In this document: positions 28,544 through 37,702 of the stretch, piece after piece
Layout of the letters: the number at the start of each line of letters is the position of its first letter
Position numbering within the stretch: position 1 is the stretch's first letter
Translations under genes and position numbers: made by a program
Notes under the pieces: model-generated
Databases searched by the model: none
Told to the model about the DNA's origin: nothing
What the model saw: the letters and a program-made list of their open reading frames with translations, nothing else
Source: Burkholderiales bacterium
GTDB lineage: Bacteria; Pseudomonadota; Gammaproteobacteria; Burkholderiales; Burkholderiaceae_C
DNA: 64,000 bases
NCBI GenBank assembly: GCA_016195825.1
Contig: JACPYV010000196.1
Span: 29,019 to 93,018 of the forward strand
Direction of reading: 5' to 3'

Positions 28544-29445
28544 GGCCGCACGATTGTCGCGGTGCCGCGCGCGAAGCTGCGTGACAGGCCGGTGAGCGGG
28601 TCCACAAACGCGATCGCGCGCGCCACCAGTTGCAGCGGCGCGTCGAAGCGCGGCGGGCTTTCGTGCGGCTGCAGCACGGGGTAGATGCGGTCGCCGACCA
28701 GGGGCAGGCCCACAGCGCTCATCTGCGCGCGCAGTTGGTGCTTGATGCCGGTGCTGGGGCGCAGCTCGTAGCGGGCCAGGCCGGCGGGGAGGTGCTCGAC
28801 GAGATCGACCCAAGTCTCGGCATTGGGCTCGCCGGCCACGGCCTGCATCTGCATGAAGGACTCACCGCCGCGCTCGACCAGGCGATGGCGCAGCACGCGC
28901 GGCCAGGGCCCCTCGCCCACCGGCGCGACGGCCTCGTAGACCTTGCTGACCACGCGGTCACGGAACAGGTTCTGGTAGGCGGCCCGCTCGGCCGCGCGCA
29001 GGCTGAACACCACCAGCCCGGCCGTCTCGCGGTCCAGCCGGTGGATGGGGCTGAGTTCGGCCAGCCCGGTGGCACGGCGCAGCCGAGTCAGCAGCGTCTG
29101 CTGCACGTAGGCACCGCCCGGCGTGACGGGCAGGAAATGCGGCTTGTCGGCCACCAGCAGGTGTTCGTCCTGGAAGACGATGTGCTCAGCGAACGGGATC
29201 TCGGGCTCGGCGTCGTGCTGGCGCCAGTAGAAAACGCGGCGGTTCGGGCGGTAGCCGCCGGCCAGCGGTGCGCCGGTCTCGTCGACGACCTCGCCGCGGG
29301 CGATGCGCGCGGGCCAGTCGGCCACCAGAGGCAGGCGCTCGGCGAGGAAGGCAGCCAGCGTCGCCCAGGGGCCGGGCGGGCAGAACACGGCGCTGGCACC
29401 CACGCCGTCGTGCAGCGGCAGCAGCGGCTTGGGCGCCCGGGCCAC
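28540..29445 (-). CDS. RluA-family RNA pseudouridine synthase
   Basis: HRLDRETAGLVVFSLRAAERAAYQNLFRDRVVSKVYEAV; probable GTG start at 29445 (ORF extends to 29535). Confidence 0.88.
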   Translation of the reverse strand: MARAPKPLLPLHDGVGASAVFCPPGPWATLAAFLAERLPLVADWPARIARGEVVDETGAPLAGGYRPNRRVFYWRQHDAEPEIPFAEHIVFQDEHLLVADKPHFLPVTPGGAYVQQTLLTRLRRATGLAELSPIHRLDRETAGLVVFSLRAAERAAYQNLFRDRVVSKVYEAVAPVGEGPWPRVLRHRLVERGGESFMQMQAVAGEPNAETWVDLVEHLPAGLARYELRPSTGIKHQLRAQMSAVGLPLVGDRIYPVLQPHESPPRFDAPLQLVARAIAFVDPLTGLSRSFARGTATIVRP

Positions 29446-30347
29446 TACTCGATGCGCGGCCCGCCGCGGGCGCGCTCGTCCATGTAGGTGTTCAGGCGCT
29501 TGAGATCCTGCGGTTCGGCACGGTCGCCTCGCCACTCGCGCACCCAGGTCTCGCGGTTGGGCTCGCGGGCCAGCTCGCGCACCGCGGCGTCGATGGCCTC
29601 GATGTGGCGTCGGCCCTCAGGCGTGCGACTGCAGGACACCGTCGCCAGCAGCGTGCTCAGCCCCTCAGCCACCGGCAGCGCGACCAGCGCGCCGGGGTCG
29701 CCCGCACGCGCCAAGTAGTCCTTGACGACGGCCGGGTACTCCAGCGTGTAGTCCATGCGGCCGGCACGCAGCATGTCCAGCAGCTGCGTGCTCAGTTGGG
29801 CACCAACGGCAAGGCGCGGCACGACCTGCTGGGTCAGCAGGCTGTCGATCTGGGCGCCGAAGGCGCGGTCGCGGGCCAACAGCAGGCGCAGCTCGGGTCG
29901 CTTCAGCAGCTCGGCCAGCACCAGGCGGCCGTCCTGCGGCCGGCCCTGGGCCAGCTGGGGCAGCAGCTCGCGGCGCACGATGACGTGGATCTCGCGCGAG
30001 ACCAGCGGCGGGTAGAGATGCGAGAAATACAGCCACTGCAGCCGCTCGGGCGTGCGCACATGCAGCGTCGAGCACAGCGTCTGGCCGCTGCGGCTCTCAG
30101 CCTCGTAGCGGGCCGTGCTGGCCTCGACGAACTCATGCCGCTGCGCGGGCATGCGCGCCAGCAGCACGCGCATGAATCCGTCCACCTCGCCATGACCCAG
30201 CTCGGCGATGCTGCGCGGCGCCCGGCCCTGCACGAAGCTGAAATGCGGCGGCACGTCCTGGGCCACCCAGCGGATGGCCTCGACGGGCGGCGCGGCCTGG
30301 GCCGTCATGGCCATGCTGAGCGCAGCCGCGACCCGCCAGCGAAGCAT
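29445..30347 (-). CDS. TIGR02285-like periplasmic protein (SBP_bac_3 fold)
   Basis: IRWVAQDVPPHFSFVQG...GEVDGFMRVLLARMP..., signal peptide; family named from memory. Confidence 0.6.
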   Translation of the reverse strand: MLRWRVAAALSMAMTAQAAPPVEAIRWVAQDVPPHFSFVQGRAPRSIAELGHGEVDGFMRVLLARMPAQRHEFVEASTARYEAESRSGQTLCSTLHVRTPERLQWLYFSHLYPPLVSREIHVIVRRELLPQLAQGRPQDGRLVLAELLKRPELRLLLARDRAFGAQIDSLLTQQVVPRLAVGAQLSTQLLDMLRAGRMDYTLEYPAVVKDYLARAGDPGALVALPVAEGLSTLLATVSCSRTPEGRRHIEAIDAAVRELAREPNRETWVREWRGDRAEPQDLKRLNTYMDERARGGPRIE

Positions 30348-30350
30348 CGG

Positions 30351-31652
30351 TCAGTCTCCTTCGACCCACTCCATGCGGGCGCCGAGTTCGCCGATGTGCT
30401 CGACGAAGTTCGGGTGGGCGCGGCGGATCGGTGTCGCGTTCTTGATCACGCTCTTTCCCGGGATGCTGGCCGCCACCATCAGCAGCGCAATGGCCACGCG
30501 GATGATGTACGGGCTCTCCACCTCGGCCGGGCTCAGCGGCTTGCCGCCGAAGGTGATCATGCGGTGCGGGTCGCTCAGGAAGGCGTGCGCCCCGAACTTG
30601 GCCAGCTCGCTGGTCCAGCCCATCGCGCCGTCGTAGATCTTGTTCCAGAACATCACGCTGCCCTCGGCCTTGACGCCCAGGGCCACGAAGATGGGCAGCA
30701 GGTCCACCGGCACATAGGGCCAGGGCGCGGCTTCCACCTTCTGCAGGATGTTGCGCGTGAACGGCTCCTTGACCTTCAGCGGCCCCGAAGTCACGCAGCG
30801 GCTCCAGCCGTCCTCATGGAGGATCTGCACGCCAAACTTGGCGAAGGTGCGGTCCAGCAGAGGGAACATTTCCGGCGCGCTGTTCTTCACGCGCACGTCG
30901 CCGCCGGTGATGGCGCCCAGCGCCAGAAAGGTGACGATCTCGTGGAAGTCTTCTGTGAAGGTGTAGTCGGTGCCACCGAGTTCGTCGACGCCGCTGATCT
31001 TCAGTTTGGACGTGCCATGGCCTTCGATGCGCGCGCCCAGCAGCGACATGAAGTTGCAGAACTCCTGCACATGCGGCTCGCTGGCCGCGTTGGTCAGCGT
31101 CGAGACGCCATCGGCCAGCGCGGCGCACAGCACGAAGTTCTCGGTCGTCGTGACGGAGGCGTAGTCCGTCCAGTGCGCATTGGCCGTCAGGGGCCGGTGC
31201 ACGCGCAGGATGAGGCCGTCGGGAAGGCGCTCCACCTGGGCGCCGAAGCGCTCGAAAACCTCCACATGCGGGTCAATCTCGCGCGCACCCAGCGTGCAGC
31301 CCTTGACGTCGTCCTCAATGCGCGCGGCGCCGAAGCGGGCCATCAGGCCGGGCACCAGCATGATGGAGGAGCGCATCTCCTCGGGCAGACGGTCGACATT
31401 GGGGTCGAAATGGGTGTGCTCGTGGTGGACGTCCAGGATGCCGGTCTTGAAGTCCAGCTCGACCTTGGAGCCCAGCTTGCGGAAGACCTCGACGATCTTC
31501 TTCACGTCGGTGATCTCGGGCACGCCGCGCAGCCTCACGGGCTGCCGGGTCAGCAGCGTGGCGCACAGGATGGGCAGGACGGCGTTCTTGTTGGCCGAGG
31601 GGGTGATGCGGCCCGAGAGGGGCGTGCCGCCGTGGACGATCAGGTGGGACAT
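30351..31652 (-). CDS. divergent MurA-like UDP-N-acetylglucosamine 1-carboxyvinyltransferase
   Basis: SANKNAVLPILCATLL, MRSSIMLVPGLMARFG, KGCTLGAREIDPHVEVFERFGA (Cys loop); EPSP-synthase-like repeats. Confidence 0.8.
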   Translation of the reverse strand: MSHLIVHGGTPLSGRITPSANKNAVLPILCATLLTRQPVRLRGVPEITDVKKIVEVFRKLGSKVELDFKTGILDVHHEHTHFDPNVDRLPEEMRSSIMLVPGLMARFGAARIEDDVKGCTLGAREIDPHVEVFERFGAQVERLPDGLILRVHRPLTANAHWTDYASVTTTENFVLCAALADGVSTLTNAASEPHVQEFCNFMSLLGARIEGHGTSKLKISGVDELGGTDYTFTEDFHEIVTFLALGAITGGDVRVKNSAPEMFPLLDRTFAKFGVQILHEDGWSRCVTSGPLKVKEPFTRNILQKVEAAPWPYVPVDLLPIFVALGVKAEGSVMFWNKIYDGAMGWTSELAKFGAHAFLSDPHRMITFGGKPLSPAEVESPYIIRVAIALLMVAASIPGKSVIKNATPIRRAHPNFVEHIGELGARMEWVEGD

Positions 31653-31722
31653 GGGTGCAGGCTCGAAGCGAGGGCGCGATTGTCGGGCTTCGCCGAAAAC
31701 CGCAGGATTTCTTCAGGAAACA

Positions 31723-32526
31723 TCAGGTTTCAGGGTCCAGCCGCCTGGCACGCGCCAGCCGCCAGGCGTCAGCCGGGTCGGTGAACACCTGCTCGGCCGT
31801 GGTACCGGTCTCGCGAGCCCGGGCGTCGATGGCGATGCGCTTGTCGAAGACGTAGCACTCGCCTTGCCAGTCCTGGGCGGCGTCGGGGAAGGCCTCCAGG
31901 AAGTTCAGGATGCCGCCGTCCAACTGCGCCACCTTCAGGCCGCGCTGCTGCATCCAGGCCGCCGTTTTCTCGCAGCGGATGCCGCCGGTGCAGTACATGG
32001 CCACCGTCTTGCCCTGCCATTCATCGCGGTGCGCCTCGACGTAGGCCGGGAAGTCGCGGAAGTGGGCCACGCCAGGGTCGATGGCGCCACGAAAGCGCCC
32101 GAGCTTGAACTCGAAGCTGTTGCGGTTGTCCAGCACCACCGTGTCAGGGTCATCCAGCAGCTCGCGCCAGCGCTGCGGGCTGACATGGGTACCGATGTCG
32201 GCGCCGCTGACGGCGCCAGACACCCCGGGAATGCCGAAGGCAACGATCTCACGCTTGACCGACACCTTCAGCAGGCTGAACGGCGAGCGCTCGCAGGCGT
32301 TGTGCTTGAAGTGCAGCCCCGCCAGGCCCGGCTGGGCCTGCAGATCGGCCTCGAAGGCGCGAACGCTCTCGGCTTGGCCGGCGATGGCAGCGCTCAAGCC
32401 CTCCTCGGCCACCAGCACGACACCGCCCAGTGCATGGGCGGCGCCGCGTTCACGAAGCCAGACGGCGAATCCGGGCGGATCTGCCATCGGGGTAAAACGG
32501 TAGAAAGAGCTGTGCAGAACGGGCAT
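31723..32526 (-). CDS. trhO: tRNA uridine-34 hydroxylase (rhodanese-type)
   Basis: FKHNACERSPFSLLKVSVKREIVAFG...VVLDNRNSFEFKLGRFRGAIDP...MYCTGGIRCEKTAAWM. ORF extends to 32583. Confidence 0.92.
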   Translation of the reverse strand: MPVLHSSFYRFTPMADPPGFAVWLRERGAAHALGGVVLVAEEGLSAAIAGQAESVRAFEADLQAQPGLAGLHFKHNACERSPFSLLKVSVKREIVAFGIPGVSGAVSGADIGTHVSPQRWRELLDDPDTVVLDNRNSFEFKLGRFRGAIDPGVAHFRDFPAYVEAHRDEWQGKTVAMYCTGGIRCEKTAAWMQQRGLKVAQLDGGILNFLEAFPDAAQDWQGECYVFDKRIAIDARARETGTTAEQVFTDPADAWRLARARRLDPET

Positions 32527-32609
32527 GGAGGCGAATTGTCGGCTCGTACACTGCCGCCCCTGAATTGCCCCCTCGCTGCCCATGCACCGGCTGCGACGCC
32601 GCCGCCGCC

Positions 32610-33446
32610 ATGTCCGATCGCCTCAAAGTCCTGCCCCAATATCTGATGCCCAAGCTGGCGATGACGCGCCTGGCAGGGCATCTGGCGTCCAAGCCGCTGG
32701 GCGGTGTGACGACCTCGACGATCCGCCGTTTCGTCGCGCGCTACGGGGTGAACATGGCCGAGGCTGCGCAACCCGACATCGCGGCCTACGCGACCTTCAA
32801 CGATTTCTTCACGCGGGCGCTGAAGGACGGCGCGCGGCCGCTGGCGCAGGCACCGCTGATCTGCCCGGTGGACGGCGCGATCAGCCAGGTGGGAAGCATC
32901 CAGGGCGACCAGGTCTACCAGGCCAAGGGCCAGGCCTTCTCGACGACCGCGCTGGTGGGCGGTGACGCGGCGCTGGCCGCGCAGTTCCAGGACGGCCTGT
33001 TCGCCAACCTGTACCTGAGCCCCAAGGACTACCACCGCATCCACATGCCCGCGGCCGGCCGGCTGCTGCGCATGGTGCATGTGCCGGGCGAGCTGTTCTC
33101 GGTGAACCCGACCACGGCGCGCGGCGTGCCGGGGCTGTTCGCACGTAACGAGCGCGTGGTCTGCGTGTTCGAGGACGAAGCCATCGGCCCATGGGTGCTG
33201 GTACTGGTGGGCGCCACCATCGTGGGCAGCATGGCCACCGTGTGGCAGGGCCGGATCAAGCGCGGCGGCGACGTGCGCGAGTGGACCTATCGAGATCAGG
33301 ACATCCGCCTCGCCCAGGGCGACGAGATGGGCCGCTTCCTGCTGGGCTCCACCGTCGTCATGCTGTTCCCCAAGAGCGGCCTGCAGTTCAACCCGGCCTG
33401 GCAGCCGGGCGGCGCCATCCGCATGGGCGAACTAATGGCCCGCTGA
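32610..33446 (+). CDS. psd: phosphatidylserine decarboxylase proenzyme
   Basis: MSDRLKVLPQYLMPKLAMTRLAG; YHRIHMPAAGRLLRM; pyruvoyl-processing FLLGSTVVMLFP. Confidence 0.95.
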   Translation: MSDRLKVLPQYLMPKLAMTRLAGHLASKPLGGVTTSTIRRFVARYGVNMAEAAQPDIAAYATFNDFFTRALKDGARPLAQAPLICPVDGAISQVGSIQGDQVYQAKGQAFSTTALVGGDAALAAQFQDGLFANLYLSPKDYHRIHMPAAGRLLRMVHVPGELFSVNPTTARGVPGLFARNERVVCVFEDEAIGPWVLVLVGATIVGSMATVWQGRIKRGGDVREWTYRDQDIRLAQGDEMGRFLLGSTVVMLFPKSGLQFNPAWQPGGAIRMGELMAR

Positions 33447-35696
33447 GGGCACACCGAGCAGGGCGCCGGCGACGTCAGCGGCCAGCGGGCGTCCCAGCAG
33501 CCAGCCCTGCAGGTGCGTGCAGCCCAGCCGCTCGACCTCGGCGGCCTGCACCTCGGTCTCCACGCCTTCGGCCACCACGGCCAGCCCTAACGCCTGGGCG
33601 ACCACGCAGGCCGCGTGCACGACGGCGCCAGCCGACGGCTCGGGCAGCGGGTCGACCATGCTGCGGTCCAGCTTGAGTGTGCTGATGGGCAGCCGGCGCA
33701 GCAGCGTCAGCGAGCTCTGGCCGGTGCCGAAGTCGTCAAAGGCCACGCCCACGCCGGCCTCGCGCAGCCGGGCGAGCTGGGGCAGCACGCCGTCCAGGTG
33801 GGTCATCGCGGCGGTCTCGGTGATCTCGACCTCGATGAGCGCCGGGTCCAGGCCGTGCGCACGCACCAGGCCCAGCAGCCAGTCGGCGAAGCCGGCATCC
33901 TCGAACTGCAGCGGCGACACGTTGACGGCCACCGGCAGCACGGCCAGGCCTTGCTGCTGCCAGGTGCGCAGCTGCTGGGCCGCCTCGCGCAGCACCACGG
34001 CGCCCAGCGCGACGATCTGGCCGGTGCGCTCGGCGGCAGGGATGAAGTCGGCTGGGCTGACGCGGCCGCGCCCGGGCCGCTGCCAGCGCACCAGCGCCTC
34101 GAAGCCGGCCAGCCGGCGCGTGCCGGCCGTGAACTTGGGCTGGTAGTCGAGCTGAAACTCGCGCTGCTCGATGGCCGCGGCCAGCGCCTGCTCGATCTCC
34201 AGCAGGCCGCCCGCGCTGGCCGCCATGCCCGGCTGGTAGGCCACGACAGCGGCGCCGGCCTGGTGCTTGGCCTGATGCATGGCTACATCGGCCGCGCGCA
34301 GCAGGGATGCACCGTCCTGGCCATGCTCTGGAAATCGCACCACGCCGACGGACATGTGCACGTAGAGCTCACGGTGGCCGACCTTGAAGGGCGCGTTCAT
34401 CAGCGCCAGCAGGCCCGCGCCGGCCAGCAGCGCGCCGGCCTCGTCGCTCACGCCGGGCTGCAGCAGCAGGAACTGGTCTTCGCCCAGCCGCGCCAGCATG
34501 GCCTCGGGCGGAAGTGCGGCGCGCAGCCGGGCGCCGATGGCTTGCAGCAAGGTGTCGCCGGCCTCGTGGCCCAGGCTTTCGTTGACGAGCTGGAAGCGGT
34601 CCAAGTCGGCCGACAGCAGCGCCAAGCCCGGGCTGCCGGGGGTGGTCAGTTCGGCCAGACGGGCCAGCGCGGCGTGGCGGTTGGGCAGGTCGGTGAGCTC
34701 GTCGTGCAAGGCCTGGCGGCGCAGCGCCTCGGTGGCGCGCTGGCGCTCGGTGTCGTCCAGCAGCAGCACCAGCAGCGCCGGGCCACCCTCCCATTCGATG
34801 TAGCTGGAGCTGCCGCGCAGGTAGATGGCGCTGCCGTCGCGCCGGTAGCGCACGCCGTCCCAGGCGATCTGGCCACTGCGCTCCTGCAGCAGGCGCTGGT
34901 AGCGGGCCCGCGCGGCCTCAACGTCGGACGAGGCGATCAGCGGGCCGATGGCGCCGATGTCCTCCACGCGGCTGAAACCGAACATGGCCAGCGCGGCCGG
35001 GTTGGCGAACACGGCCTGACCCTCGCGCACGACCAGCAGGCCTTGCATGGACTGTTCGTACAGCTGGCGCAGCCGCTCGCTCATGCGCTTGGCCTCGCGG
35101 TGCGCGCGCCGCACCGACAGCAGGATCAGCGCCATCGCCAGCGTGCCCTGCACGTAGGTGCCGACGATGTGGGTGGCCGGGGAACGCGCCAGCGGGTCGA
35201 GCAGCGGGCCGCTCAGGTGGACGAAGCCCAGGCCCGCGTAGCAGGCGGCGACGAACCGCTCGTCCGGTTCACCGCCGCGCCACAGCCACCAGGCCGCCAG
35301 CCAGGCGCCACCGGTCAGGATGGCCGCCGCCGCTACCACGCCCAGCCGCTGCTGCACGATGGCCAGTGCCAGGATGACGGCCAACAGCGCGACGAACAGC
35401 GGCGCGGTCTGCTTCCAGCGCCACGGCCGGCTGCGGTAGTGGCTGGCGCCGGCCAGTTGCCAAGCCAGCGACGCGATGATGCAGGCAGTGGCCACCGTGG
35501 CCTGCAGCTTGTAGTGCAGCGACCGCGTGTCCGCCGGCACCAGCGCCACACCCAGCGCCAGGCCGAAGGCGAGAAAGATCTGGCTCCAGCCCCAGTCGCG
35601 GATGTGGATGTGCGCCGGCTCCAGTCTGGCCAGCACGAGCATCGCAACCCCAAGCATCAGCAGGAGGCTGGAGCTGATCAGCAGCAGCCAGGTCAT
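33432..35696 (-). CDS. membrane PAS-GGDEF-EAL bifunctional c-di-GMP protein
   Basis: N-terminal TMs; PAS; HDELTDLPNRHAALARLAEL...LARLGEDQFLLL; EAL: GFEALVRWQRPGRGRVSPADFIPAAERTGQIVALG...DDFGTGQSSLTLLRRLPISTLKLDRSMV. GGDEF site degenerate (GEDQF). Confidence 0.93.
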   Translation of the reverse strand: MTWLLLISSSLLLMLGVAMLVLARLEPAHIHIRDWGWSQIFLAFGLALGVALVPADTRSLHYKLQATVATACIIASLAWQLAGASHYRSRPWRWKQTAPLFVALLAVILALAIVQQRLGVVAAAAILTGGAWLAAWWLWRGGEPDERFVAACYAGLGFVHLSGPLLDPLARSPATHIVGTYVQGTLAMALILLSVRRAHREAKRMSERLRQLYEQSMQGLLVVREGQAVFANPAALAMFGFSRVEDIGAIGPLIASSDVEAARARYQRLLQERSGQIAWDGVRYRRDGSAIYLRGSSSYIEWEGGPALLVLLLDDTERQRATEALRRQALHDELTDLPNRHAALARLAELTTPGSPGLALLSADLDRFQLVNESLGHEAGDTLLQAIGARLRAALPPEAMLARLGEDQFLLLQPGVSDEAGALLAGAGLLALMNAPFKVGHRELYVHMSVGVVRFPEHGQDGASLLRAADVAMHQAKHQAGAAVVAYQPGMAASAGGLLEIEQALAAAIEQREFQLDYQPKFTAGTRRLAGFEALVRWQRPGRGRVSPADFIPAAERTGQIVALGAVVLREAAQQLRTWQQQGLAVLPVAVNVSPLQFEDAGFADWLLGLVRAHGLDPALIEVEITETAAMTHLDGVLPQLARLREAGVGVAFDDFGTGQSSLTLLRRLPISTLKLDRSMVDPLPEPSAGAVVHAACVVAQALGLAVVAEGVETEVQAAEVERLGCTHLQGWLLGRPLAADVAGALLGVPSAGH

Positions 35697-35753
35697 CGTC
35701 CCATCCTAGCGAGGAAGGGGCGATGAACGCGAACTTGTGAAGAAGCGGTGTCG

Positions 35754-37697
35754 TTAGAACTCCGGACGAATGTCACGCGTAACCAGCGGCCACCGGTCAC
35801 TGCGCCAGGGCGTAGCCGGCAGGCCAGCGCCGTCCACGAGGTTGGCGTCCAGCGGCGTGTCACCCCAGGCGTAGCGCACGGCCACGGCTTTCTTCACCAT
35901 GTCGCTCCAGATGCGCACGCGGTCCTTGCCGACGATCTCGGCGCGGGCGGGCACGAAGCGCTGGTCTTCGCCCGCAACGGCAAAGCCCAGCAGCGGGCCA
36001 CCGCCACGGGTGGCCAGGCCGCCGGCGACATCGGCAAAGGTCAGCTCGAAATGACCGTCAGGCAGCGCACGGCTGGCTCGCAGCGTCGGGCCCCTGAAGG
36101 GCATGGGCCGGCCGTAGGTCTGTGCCAGCGCGATGCGGGCCAGGCGTTCGCCGACGGTGTGCTTGTCGCGCGGGTGGATGTCGTTGGCGTCGCCCACATC
36201 GATGCTGACGGCCATACCGGTGGCGGGGAGCTCTAACGTCTGGCGCTGGGCGTCGCGCAGCTCGGCAAAGGCGCTGCCCTCGGGCAGCGGCGGACGCGGG
36301 CCAAAGGAGGACAGCTGCACGAAGTAGAACGGCAGAGCCGGCTGGTGCCACTGCGCCCGCCAGTCGCGGATGAGGCGCGCAAAGGCTTGGGCGTAGCGGG
36401 CCGCACGCGGCGCGTTGGTCTCGCCCTGGTACCAGATGACGCCGCGCACGGGGAGCGGCGTGAAGGGCTGGACCATGCCGTTGAACAGCAGACTGGGCAG
36501 GTCGTTGGGGCCGGGCTCCTCCACGGACTGCAGTGCCTCGACGCGCGTTTGCCAGCGGCCAGCCAAGGGCTTGGCGCCGGCTGTCGTTTCCAGCCTCAGA
36601 CCGGCCGCCGGCCCGTAGATGCCGCCGTCGCCGCCAGTGTCGGTCACACGCACGGCGATGAGGTTGTCGCCCTCGTGCAGCAGGCCGGCGGGCAAGGCGT
36701 AGACGCGCACGGTTTCCCAGCCGCAGGTGTTGCCCACCGGCTGGCCGTTGACGAAGCTCTCGTCGCAGTCATCGACGGGGCCCAGGTGCAGCGTCGCGGC
36801 ACCCGCCGCCTCGGCGGCCGTCAGCGTGACGTGGCGGCGCAGCCAGACCTGGCCGTCCAGGCCCGGCAGACCTTGCGTCTCCCAGACCTGCGGCGCGTTC
36901 AGCGTGGGCCAAGCCTTGTCGTCCAGCGCGGGGTCGGCGCCGGAGACCAAAGCCTGCGGCGGCACGCCCTGGAAGCGTTGCACGCGCGCCAGCATCAGGT
37001 CGCGACGGCCCTGAACGAATGCGGCCGCGTCGGCCGGCATCGCCCGCATCGTGGCAGCAAGATCGGGGTCGGTGGCCGCTGCAAGCGGGCTGGTCCAGGT
37101 TTCGACATGGGTACCACCCCAGCTCAGGTTGAGGATACCGATGGGGACCTCGACGCCTGCCTGCACGCGGCGCGCAAAAAAGTAGGCCACCGCACTGAAG
37201 TCCCCCGCCGTGGCGGGCGAGCTGACGTCCCAGCGCAGCGGCGGCGCGTCGCGCAACGGGGTCAGGCTGACGCGGTGCGGCATCTTGGCGTGGCGGATCA
37301 GCGGGTGCTCACCGGCCGCCGCGACCTCGGCGGAAGCGTTGCTGCTGTCGGCCAGCCGCCATTCCATGTTGGACTGGCCGGCGGCGATCCAGACGTCGCC
37401 GATCAGAACGTCGGCGAGCGTGCGTTGCTCGGTGCCGGCGCTGACGTGCAAGGGGTAGGGGCCGCCCGCCTTCAGCGGCTTCAGGGCGACCTGCCAGCGG
37501 CCGTCACGGCCCGCCGGCGCGACGGCCTCATGGCCGGCCAGTTGCACGCGCACCCGCTGCCCGGGCTCGGCCTGGCCCCAGATGCGCAGCGGCACGTCGC
37601 GTTGCAGCACCATGTGATCGGCGAACACGCCGGCCAAGTCCAGCGCCTGGGCCGCGCCGCTGGCGGCGATCAATGTGGCGATGATCAGAGTGCGCAT
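35754..37697 (-). CDS. sialate O-acetylesterase-family protein
   Basis: VFADHMVLQRDVPLRIWGQAEPG, GDVWIAAGQSNMEW, GVIWYQGETNA, DVGDANDIHPRDKHTVGERLA. Confidence 0.93.
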   Translation of the reverse strand: MRTLIIATLIAASGAAQALDLAGVFADHMVLQRDVPLRIWGQAEPGQRVRVQLAGHEAVAPAGRDGRWQVALKPLKAGGPYPLHVSAGTEQRTLADVLIGDVWIAAGQSNMEWRLADSSNASAEVAAAGEHPLIRHAKMPHRVSLTPLRDAPPLRWDVSSPATAGDFSAVAYFFARRVQAGVEVPIGILNLSWGGTHVETWTSPLAAATDPDLAATMRAMPADAAAFVQGRRDLMLARVQRFQGVPPQALVSGADPALDDKAWPTLNAPQVWETQGLPGLDGQVWLRRHVTLTAAEAAGAATLHLGPVDDCDESFVNGQPVGNTCGWETVRVYALPAGLLHEGDNLIAVRVTDTGGDGGIYGPAAGLRLETTAGAKPLAGRWQTRVEALQSVEEPGPNDLPSLLFNGMVQPFTPLPVRGVIWYQGETNAPRAARYAQAFARLIRDWRAQWHQPALPFYFVQLSSFGPRPPLPEGSAFAELRDAQRQTLELPATGMAVSIDVGDANDIHPRDKHTVGERLARIALAQTYGRPMPFRGPTLRASRALPDGHFELTFADVAGGLATRGGGPLLGFAVAGEDQRFVPARAEIVGKDRVRIWSDMVKKAVAVRYAWGDTPLDANLVDGAGLPATPWRSDRWPLVTRDIRPEF

Positions 37698-37702
37698 GGC
37701 GG

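Noticed and set aside
33432-33446. 15-bp tail-to-tail overlap of psd and the GGDEF/EAL gene
   Set aside because: Short convergent overlaps are common in compact genomes; not listed as a separate finding.
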